Positions 7,303 through 14,719 of a DNA stretch of 14,719 nt are shown piece after piece. The notes under the pieces are model-generated. The model was not told the DNA's origin and searched no databases. It saw only the letters and a list, made by a program, of their open reading frames with translations. Both the position numbers and the translations under genes were made by a program. Numbering within the stretch: position 1 is the first letter of the stretch; each line of letters opens with the position of its first letter. Where the stretch lies: contig JALLAZ010000517.1 of the NCBI GenBank assembly GCA_036939755.1, positions 1 to 14,719 of the forward strand, written 5' to 3'. The DNA comes from Stephanodiscus triporus. Lineage: Eukaryota > Bacillariophyta > Thalassiosirophyceae > Thalassiosirales > Thalassiosiraceae.

Positions 7303-10300
7303 ATGCCCAAAAAATACGGCGCCATCCGAATATCCAATGATGGCGATGGTGATGATGTCATCGCCATCAATCGGGATGACCACGACAATGAAGCATCTTC
7401 GTTGCTGTTAATAAATGGCAAGGATAGATCGCCACCGTCGCCGAAGGCATCGTCGTCGTCGTTTAACGAGTCATTCCACTGGTATTGGTCCTACCTAACA
7501 TTCGATTGGATATCTCCCCTCCTGGAAAAAGGCAATACCAACGGTCAGTTGAACGTGGAAGACCTGGAGATGTGGCCGATGCCGAAGGATTGTCAGACGA
7601 CCGAGGTGTACGCGGTTTTTCGCAAGTGCTGGGAGGACGAGTTAGGCAGAGTGGCCAAGGCCAGGGCAAATGCCAACAGCAGGAACGGCGCCAAAAAAAA
7701 GAACGGCAGAAATGATTGGCCCGAGACTGAAAAGAAGAATGTGAAAGACGAAACCTTCGTTGGATATTCGAGCGATGAAGGGGAAGAGGGGGATCTGATG
7801 GACGAACTCTACGAAGATGACATGTTCGACGCTTACAACCATCGACCATCTCTCATCTGGACACTGTTCAACGCGTTTGGGTCCGACTTTGTACGAGCGG
7901 GCCTCCTTAAGCTCGTGCATGACTCGTGTTTGTTCGTTGGTCCCCAGGTTTTGAATCGCCTGATACACTTCTTGAGGGATCCCGATGCACCGTTGAGCTA
8001 CGGCTTCGGCCTTGTGCTCGCAGTGACCTGCAGCCAAATCACCATCAGCATTTGTCTGCGACATTACTTTTACAAGTGCACGTCCGCCGGACTGCAAATA
8101 CGCACGGCCGTCATCATTGCAATATACGAAAAGTCGTTGGTGTTGTCGCTGAAGGAGAGACACTCTCGGGGAGGTCCGGGGCAGATCGCCAACCTCGTAG
8201 GCATCGACGCGCAGCGTTTGCAAGACTTACTCACCTACCTTCACGCCGTCTGGTACTCCTTCTTTCAAATTAGCTTGGCGATGTACTTTCTTTGGGGTCA
8301 GGTCGGGCCATCCTGCATCGCCGGTCTCATTGTTATACTGCTAATGGTCCCCACGGCAAATTTTGTGGCTAGACTTCAGGGGCGTATACAAAAAACATTG
8401 ATGGAGGCCCGCGATGCACGCACATCGCTCAATAGTGAGATTTTGGGCGCGATGAAGGTGATAAAAATTCAGGCTTGGGAGGAGAACTTCCGTACCAAGT
8501 TACTAAGTTTGCGTAATGCGGAACTTGATCGATTGTGGCGCTACTTCCTTACGTCGGGGTTATCGGTTCGTTATCTACTTTGCTCTCTTCTCTGCGATTG
8601 CGCCAACTTACACGGAAAAACTAACACCAACGTTACGGTTAATTTGTTCGATGATTAGGTAACCATGTACAGCTCTGCGCCGCTTCTCGTTGCGCTTGCA
8701 ACGTTCTCGGCATATACCACGCTTGGCGAAACTTTGGATGTCGCAACGGCGTTGACAGCACTGGCTTTATTTGATATCATTCGTTTCCCTATGATTATGC
8801 TGCCGCAGGTTGTGAATAGCATTGTTGAGGCAGGCATAAGTGTCGAACGCATACGTGAATTTTTGTTGAGCGAGGAGTACAGCGTCGTAGGGGAGGGGTC
8901 TTTGAAGGAAAGAGGTGAAGTTTGGATTAATAATGGAACCTTTGTATACGGTAAGTGTGCTCTATAGAGTGTGTGTGGAGTGTTTTCTTCTCGCTGCTTA
9001 TCAGTATTTTACGCCAATGAAACGTGATTAGATTCGAAAAAGCCCCGTTTTTATTATGACTCTGGGGGCGAAGGAGTTGCAGGTGCAGGAAATAGTGGGG
9101 GCATAAAAGGCCTGATACAGCATCACCAGCAAATGATGAAGGAGGCGCAATTTGACAGAAACTGGGAAATGTAAGATATCTGATCAACTAGTGGCCCAGG
9201 ATGACTCCTTCGATAAACATCGTCTTCCTGCCTCATCCATTTGTCTATTACTGAACCCTTTACACACACACTACAGGCTGTTGCTTAAAGCACAGCTAAA
9301 GGATGCAGAGGATGCGATTAAAGTGCTTGAAAAAGATGCACCCTCCAAGCGATCAATCGATAGAAATGATCGAAGAGACGGTCAGGAAGAAAAGGTGTCT
9401 CCGTCGTCTCTCCTTTCGTTGCGCAGGGTCTGCATGCATTGCAAACCGGGAGAATTCGTTGCTGTTATCGGAGGAGTTGGTTCAGGGAAGTCCACATTGA
9501 TCAACAGCATTCTCGGTGAAGGACGTCCTCTTACTGGCTCGGAACTGGCTGTGAAAGGAAAACTTGGTGTAGTCCTTCAAACGCCCTTTATCATGAATGA
9601 TACTGTTAGAGAAAATATTTTGTTTGGTCGCACAGGCATCATCGATGAGGAGCGTTACCAACTAGCACTGAAAGTGTGCTCGCTTGTCCACGATCTGAAA
9701 ATGTTAACGCATGGGGACCAGACCGAGATAGGTGAAAAGGGGATAACATTATCAGGAGGTCAAAAAGCAAGAGTGGCATTGGCACGTGCTGTTTATCACG
9801 ATGCTGACATTTACTTGCTGGATGATCCTCTTGCAGCTGTGGATGCGCACGTCGGCAAAGACTTGTTCAACAAGTGCATTGTTGACGAGCTCCTTTTAGG
9901 GAAGAGCAAGGTGAAAGAACTCGAACAGAATGGAGAACAGATGCAGAATGTTGCAGAGGATAGCCGTGGTTGGACGGACATGATTCTTGGGAGAATGCCA
10001 TCGAAACTAGGTGCAGATGGCGGTGACTCTCGGACCAGGAGGTCTAGCGTAATTTTAGTGACGAATGCTCTGCAGCATTTGAGCCACCCCATGGTAGACA
10101 AGATCTTAGTCTTGGGTGATGGGTGTGTGCAGGAGGTCGGCACATACGCCACGCTTTCCGCCAATCATAATTCTCGATTCGCGGCATTTCTGAAAACAAT
10201 GGCAGAAACTTCAACCGCGACGATTGATCAAGTTCCATCAGACGCGGCGGCTGAGGTTAGTGATGGGGACGATGCGTCGGAAAATAATCTAGACCTCAAT

Positions 10301-12361
10301 TATGGCGGTGATGAACCAGAGGTCACCAAGATAATTCGTGCGGAGCCTCGACAAAGGAGATCAAGTAGCATCAAACTTAGTTCGATGCGAAGACTTGATA
10401 TTAGTGAAAATGATGAAAGCTTGAAGGGCGATGATAGCGGGGCTATCATGACGGTTGAAGAAAAGGTAACAGGGTCTGTTGACTGGCGAGTTTATATAGC
10501 TTGGGCTAAAGCGGGCGGAGGGGCATCAGTTTTGATTTTGATTCTCGGGTTGTTTGTGGTGGTGGAGCTAATAAATGTGGCATCCAAGTGGTGGTTGACG
10601 TATTGGAGTCAAAGCGGTGGATCTCACGCATACCTCTACCTAGGGATTTACGGTAAGACATCATGATAATCCCTTTCACAAAGACCTCGTAATGTTTCGC
10701 CCGCTCATCGACTTTTTACGTTCGAATCGATTGCAGCGCTGATAAATCTGTCAGCCGTCTTCGCGACATTTTTCCGACTAATTATCTTTGTACTGGTCGG
10801 TCTTCGCGCTTCGCGCTCGATGTTTGAGCAGCTTCTTGATGCGGTCCTTGAGGCACCGATGTCTTTCTTTGATACCACTCCAATAGGAAGAATTATTAAT
10901 AGGTTCAGCAAGGATATGTACACGGTTGATGAGCAGCTTGTTGTCTCCATCCGTTCGTACCTTGTCACTCTTTTAAATGTGCTTAGTGCCATTTTTGTCG
11001 TGACGGCTGTGACACCCATGTTTCTCATTGGATTGGTACCTATCATGATATTTTATTTCCAACAACAGAGATTTTTCACAATGAGTTACAGAGAATTGAA
11101 GCGACTAGACTCCGTTAGTAGGTCACCAATCTACGCATTACTGGGAGAGACTCTTGATGGCGTCTTGACTATCAGGGCTTTCGAAGCTGGGAAAAGCTTG
11201 AGAGGTCGAATGGTGAAAATGCTTGACATTCAACAGACAGCGTACTACCTAACTTTCGTTGCCGCGAATTGGCTGTCAATTCGACTTGAGTTTGCTGGAA
11301 CCATGATTGTCATGTGTGCCTGTCTGGTTGCTGTTATGGGGCACAGTCATTTCGGGGGAAATGAACAATTTGCAGGGCTTGCGGGTCTCTCAATTTCGTT
11401 TGCTCTTTCTATCACGGGCACTTTGAATTGGTCCGTCAGAATGGCAAGTGACATGGAGGGGAATTTCGTAGCCGTGGAACGGATACGACAATATTCCAGC
11501 ATTCCAGGGGAAGCGCCACGATCGACCCAATCGGATGACACTTTAGCAATCAATTGGCCTGTGGAGGGACGAATCGAGTTCATCAACGTTAAATTGGCAT
11601 ATCGCCCTGGATTACCACTCGTCCTGAAAGGCCTGAATATCTCCATCCCAGCGAAAAGCAAGGTTGGTGTAGTTGGTAGGACAGGTGCCGGGAAGTCTAC
11701 ATTGATGGTGGCTTTGCTTAGAATTGTTGAGTTGCATGGTGGGTCTATCGAAATCGACGGCATTGACATCAAATCAGTGGGCCTTAAGAAGCTTAGATCC
11801 ATGATTGCTGTGATTCCTCAGGATCCAGTGTTATTCAGCGGGAATATTCGCTCCAACCTCGACCCATTTCACGAATACGATGACGCCAGGCTTTTTGAAG
11901 TGTTAGAGCATGTCGGCTTGCATTCCCCAAAGGAAAAGATTTCGTCGAAGCTCAGCCTTTCCTCTCTTGGCACTGAGATAAAGGCCGGCGGACGCACCCA
12001 GCCTATCAAATCTCTATCTGAGGAAGTATCGGCAGGGGGGAATAACTTTTCCGTCGGAGAGCGCCAATTGATCGTTATTGCCCGTGCGATGTTAACCGGA
12101 GCTAGCATTGTGATTATGGATGAGGCGACCGCATCAGTCGATGCCGATACTGATGCGCGAATCCAGCGAGTCTTCCGTTCTGAGTTTAACAGTGCTACTT
12201 GTATCACGGTGGCTCATCGATTAAATACAATCATGGATAGCGATTTCGTTCTCGTTATGGATGATGGACTGGCGGCGGAATTCGACAAACCGTCAGTGTT
12301 GCTGTCGAAAGAGAATGGCATCTTCAAATCCCTTGTTGATGCATGGGAAGATGAAAAGTGA
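7303..12361 (+). CDS. ABCC (MRP-type) ABC transporter, five exons
   Basis: An ATP-driven exporter of organic anions and conjugates, probably in the plasma membrane or vacuole. The exons are 7303-8565, 8659-8950, 9032-9170, 9277-10652 and 10737-12361. They join in phase to 1564 residues. The first in-frame ATG is 7303; upstream codons are open but lack an ATG. Domain order: a cytosolic N-terminus with the ABCC motif FDWISPLLEKG (about residues 65-75), a first membrane domain from about 183 to 500, NBD1 (about 590-850), a linker, a second membrane domain from about 965, and NBD2 (about 1310-1564). There is no N-terminal TMD0, as in short MRPs. NBD1 has Walker A GGVGSGKS (K636), Q666, LSGGQ 723-727 and LLDDP, where D748 replaces the catalytic Glu; the H-loop position is Asn (N828, in VTNALQ). 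NBD2 is complete: Walker A GRTGAGKS (K1343), FSVGERQ, D1485/E1486 and H1517. Family assignment is firm; the substrate cannot be told. Confidence 0.93.
8566..8658 (+). other. intron 1 of the ABCC gene
   Basis: 93 bp, phase 0, donor GTTCGT and acceptor TTAG. Removing it joins ...LTSGLS to VTMYSSAPLLVA with the spacing expected for the first ABCC membrane domain. The donor is weak. The length is a multiple of three and the only in-frame stop is the TAG that forms the acceptor. Confidence 0.75.
8951..9031 (+). other. intron 2 of the ABCC gene
   Basis: 81 bp, phase 1, donor GTAAGT and acceptor TTAG. It joins ...GTFVY to DSKKPRFYYDSGG, the variable stretch before NBD1. Confidence 0.8.
9171..9276 (+). 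other. intron 3 of the ABCC gene
   Basis: 106 bp, phase 2, donor GTAAGA and acceptor ACAG after a CA-rich tract. It joins ...FDRNWEM to LLLKAQLKDAED. Exon 3 between introns 2 and 3 is only 139 bp and is easily missed in ORF-based annotation. Confidence 0.8.
10653..10736 (+). other. intron 4 of the ABCC gene
   Basis: 84 bp, phase 1, donor GTAAGA and acceptor TTGCAG. It joins ...YLYLGIY to ALINLSAVFATFF inside the first helices of the second membrane domain. Confidence 0.85.
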
Positions 12362-13108
12362 GGTCAATTAAAGACAGCAATGTCCAGATAGCTCGAGGGC
12401 AACACCGGGTAACCAGAAAATAGGCTGGAAAGTAATGCGCAGCTTTTTAAATGTCTAGTTATATCTTAAACAGACCTTTTTCACAAATTCCCCAACCAAA
12501 GCTTTGTTCGCCCCAGCTTTGTTCGCCCCAAACAGATTTGAATTCCTATTGGAACTGGGGAATAGGATCAGAATAAAGGCTACAACGCCAAATTTTTGCG
12601 CGATGTGAAGATAAATTTATTGCCAAGGCTTTTCACTCCCTAAAGATGTACTCGAAGAAATCCGCCGTACGTAAACCATGTCTTCTCTGCCGTCATCTTG
12701 TAGTAGACCGTCCATTACATTATCTTTCCTGCTATCAGATGTTGCCATTGCAGCCNATGCTCCAATCATCATCTCTGCAACGGAAGGGAAAAAAAAAAAG
12801 AAAATGATTGGCTCGCGTCGAAGCTCGGTTTCGTCTCGGTAGGCCCTTACGTACGAGACGTGTGATGAAGACTGTCCTTCCTTGATGGGAACGTGTTTTT
12901 CGATCGTCGCCCCGCCGTAATGACGCCCCGGATTCCCCCAAGGACGGGGACCGGGTGCCGAATAATATGCCCCCCGAGGATGGGGGGTAGGCGTCTCTCG
13001 ACGGCCGATGCCGTTCCCACCTCGCGGAAGGATGGATTTCCCCGTCGATATATATTATGCTTCCTCACGTTGCCGGGTTGGACGGGGACTCGCTCGACGG
13101 CTGTAGGC
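12362..13108. other. intergenic stretch downstream of the ABCC gene
   Basis: The first part (to about 12880) is AT-rich and should hold the ABCC 3' UTR. The rest is GC-rich with a CCCCCC/GGGGGG hairpin near 12970-12988. One undetermined base (N) lies at 12756. ORFs here are short, lack good ATG starts and show no recognisable motif. I see no gene. Confidence 0.5.
12500..12529. repeat. 15-bp tandem duplication
   Basis: AGCTTTGTTCGCCCC occurs twice in direct succession, perfectly, about 140 bp after the ABCC stop codon. Confidence 0.9.
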
Positions 13109-13273
13109 TTATTTCCGTTTGTTGTGTAGTCGTCCTAAACTCCCTGGTAATGGAACTGTCATTTTCACTCCGTCGTTATTGTGTCCAATCATCCACTCAT
13201 TTTTGGCCCCACTGTTAGTCGGCGGATTCAGGTTCGTCTTTTTCCCCTTGCCCTTCTTATTCCTTGATGGCAT
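13109..13273 (-). CDS. doubtful small basic ORF
   Basis: From the ATG at 13273 there are 54 codons starting MPSRNKKGKGKK, then a less biased part (NEWMIGHNNDGVKM) and the end LGRLHNKRK. It lies on the same strand as BipA and about 250 bp beyond its stop. I recognise no family and see no promoter. It may be a real small gene, an exon, or chance. Confidence 0.15.
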   Translation of the reverse strand: MPSRNKKGKGKKTNLNPPTNSGAKNEWMIGHNNDGVKMTVPLPGSLGRLHNKRK

Positions 13274-13508
13274 GTTGTGTCTTCCCCCGTCCCCGTCCAC
13301 GTCCGACCCTAATCTACGAACCTGAGCCTTCTCGCGGCAAGAAATGTTGTATGGTTCGGTAGACTGCTCAGTGATGAAGGGAGGACAAAGATGTAAATGC
13401 AATGAAAAGGTTTCTGTGTACTACGATAATACAAGACTTAGCTATTCATCACTATCTAGTTCTATCAAATCTATGCTTTATTAAAAGTTAATCGACGTCT
13501 AAGATATT

Positions 13509-13532
13509 CTCGAGAATCACCTCGAGAATCAC
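13509..13532. repeat. 12-bp tandem duplication over the BipA stop codon
   Basis: CTCGAGAATCAC occurs twice in succession. The right copy contains the BipA stop (TGA at 13531-13529 on the minus strand) and the left copy supplies a second in-frame TGA at 13519-13517, so the gene has two stops four codons apart. Confidence 0.85.
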
Positions 13533-14719
13533 TTCTTCTTCGCGCCTCCGCCCTTGGGCGTCTGCTTCAGACTCTCCATCTGCTTCTTTTTCGTCCGCGC
13601 GGCGCGTTCGCGTGCTCCCGCGTCGAGTTCCGCCTTACGAAGGCGCACGCTAAGCGGCGTCACCTCGATGACCTCGTCCTCGGACATGTACCCTATCAGC
13701 TCCTCGACGTTCATGCGCTTCGGCGGGGGCAGGTGGACCTTCTCCTCCTTCGACTGCGTCCTCATGTTCGTTAGTGCCTTGGCCCTGACGGGATTCACCT
13801 CGAGGTCGCCGGACTTGGCGTTCTCGCCCACGACCATGCCGGGGTAGACGAGGTCCCCCGGAGCGACGAAGAGGGTGCCTCGGGTCGAGAGCGAGTCGAG
13901 GGCGTAGGCCGTTGCCTTCCCGGATTCGTTGCTAACGAGCTTCCCCCGTTCGGAGCCCGTGCCCATGGCCCCGGCGTGCGCCCGATCCTCGAGGTAGCAG
14001 TGGTGCATCACCGCCGTTCCCCTCGTGGCGGTGGCGAGCTCGGGACCGAACCCAAGCAGGCCGCGACTCGGCACCTCGAACATCATGCGCGTCTTTCCCT
14101 GCGAATCGTCGCTCATCTCGACCAGCACCCCCTTCCTCGCGCCGGTGAGGGCGTTCACCACTGTGCCGGAGTACTCGGCGTCGACGTCGACCACGACCTC
14201 CTCGTACGGCTCCATCTTCGCCCCCGTGTTCGGACACGTCGACGTTAGGATCTGCGGCGGGGTGATGATCATCTCGTACCCCTCCCGCCTCATCTGCTCC
14301 ACGAGTATCCCGATCTGCAATTCGCCGCGGCCGTACACCACGGTCTTCTCGGCGTCGCCCTCGCACTTCTCGACCGCGAGCGTGACGTTGTTGTCGGTCT
14401 CCCTCTCGAGACGCGCGCGCACGTGGCTGCTGCTCACCAATGTCCCCTCCCGACCGCTCAGCGGGCCGTTGTTCGCGCCGAACAGGCACGACAGTGTCGG
14501 GGGCGCGAGGGGGGGGGTGTCCACCGGACGCGGCACCCCCCCCCCGGCCGCGCCTCCCGCCGACGTCAGCGTGTCCCCGACCCTCGTCGAGTCCGGCACG
14601 CCCGCGAGGGTGACGATGTCCCCCGCGACTGCGATCGGCGGATCGAGGGGAACGCGCATCACCCCGCGGTTCGCGAATACCCCCGTCACCTGCGACGACG
14701 GTCCCGTCGCGTCCGCTGC
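13529..14719 (-). CDS. typA: BipA/TypA ribosome-binding translational GTPase, C-terminal part
   Basis: The frame is open to the right edge of the window, so the GTPase domain with its G motifs lies outside. The 396 visible residues follow the BipA order. First comes the end of the beta-barrel domain II (around VAGDIVTLAGV). The EF-G-like domain III follows, starting near PPTLSCLFGANNGPLSG and containing VYGRGELQIGILVEQMRREG. Then comes the EF-G domain V-like part (MEPYEEVVVDVDAEYSG to FEVPSRGLLGF). The BipA-specific C-terminal domain follows (VSNESGKATAYALDSL, then LTNMRT and VEVTPLSVRLRK-type end). A Lys-rich tail closes it. BipA binds the ribosome and aids 50S assembly and stress or cold adaptation; nuclear copies in algae normally serve plastid or mitochondrion, but the targeting end is not visible. 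Third codon positions are extremely GC-rich. A Gly/Ala/Pro-rich insert of about 12 residues lies between domains II and III. Confidence 0.92.
   Translation of the reverse strand, partial: AADATGPSSQVTGVFANRGVMRVPLDPPIAVAGDIVTLAGVPDSTRVGDTLTSAGGAAGGGVPRPVDTPPLAPPTLSCLFGANNGPLSGREGTLVSSSHVRARLERETDNNVTLAVEKCEGDAEKTVVYGRGELQIGILVEQMRREGYEMIITPPQILTSTCPNTGAKMEPYEEVVVDVDAEYSGTVVNALTGARKGVLVEMSDDSQGKTRMMFEVPSRGLLGFGPELATATRGTAVMHHCYLEDRAHAGAMGTGSERGKLVSNESGKATAYALDSLSTRGTLFVAPGDLVYPGMVVGENAKSGDLEVNPVRAKALTNMRTQSKEEKVHLPPPKRMNVEELIGYMSEDEVIEVTPLSVRLRKAELDAGARERAARTKKKQMESLKQTPKGGGAKKK

Noticed and set aside
12847..13129. Short ORFs on both strands with Arg/Pro-rich products
   Set aside because: They lack ATG starts or motifs and overlap each other in a GC-rich patch.
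13932..14489. A 185-codon minus-strand ORF overlapping BipA
   Set aside because: It is an arginine-rich out-of-frame reading of the GC-rich BipA coding sequence.

Overview
The window looks like nuclear DNA of a diatom or a close stramenopile relative. Four things point that way: a Ty1/copia pol remnant of the kind common in diatom genomes; a spliced ABCC transporter with short (81-106 bp) GT-AG introns; an N-terminal presequence of the signal-peptide-plus-Phe type that sends proteins into complex plastids; and an organelle-type BipA/TypA translational GTPase next to it. Base composition is patchy. The stretches at about 2.2-3.6 kb, 4.1-4.35 kb and 13.5-14.7 kb are very GC-rich, and what lies between is AT-richer and full of decayed mobile DNA.

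Layout. 1-890: minus-strand 5' part of a copia-like element, with a Gag-like fragment and a possible LTR containing a hairpin cluster. 890-1860: no convincing gene, but a foldback (MITE-like) inverted repeat lies at 1487-1783. 1865-3414 (minus): an unrecognised acidic, low-complexity predicted protein in a GC-rich island, with an unassigned open tail downstream. 3415-4103: an intergenic region between divergent genes, with a TATA-like box and a pair of CRE/ACGTCA sites. 4104-4352: first exon of a probable plastid-targeted protein, ending at a good splice donor. I cannot find its continuation before a 5'-truncated copia pol pseudogene (about 4705-6961), which is followed by a polypurine tract and the start of a 3' LTR. 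7303-12361: a five-exon ABCC (MRP-type) transporter of 1564 residues that splices cleanly into one frame. 12362-13508: mostly empty, with small repeats and one doubtful small ORF. 13529-14719 (minus, running off the right edge): the C-terminal 396 residues of BipA/TypA.

The host genes are unrelated in function (membrane export, an organelle translation factor, a probable plastid protein and an orphan) and are not an operon. What links the region is retrotransposon activity: one copia remnant ends about 325 bp before the ABCC start codon and may supply its promoter, and the same remnant seems to have separated a plastid-protein first exon from its downstream exons. I found no convincing tRNA, rRNA or CRISPR. 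All calls come from reading the sequence; none was checked by database search or transcript data.
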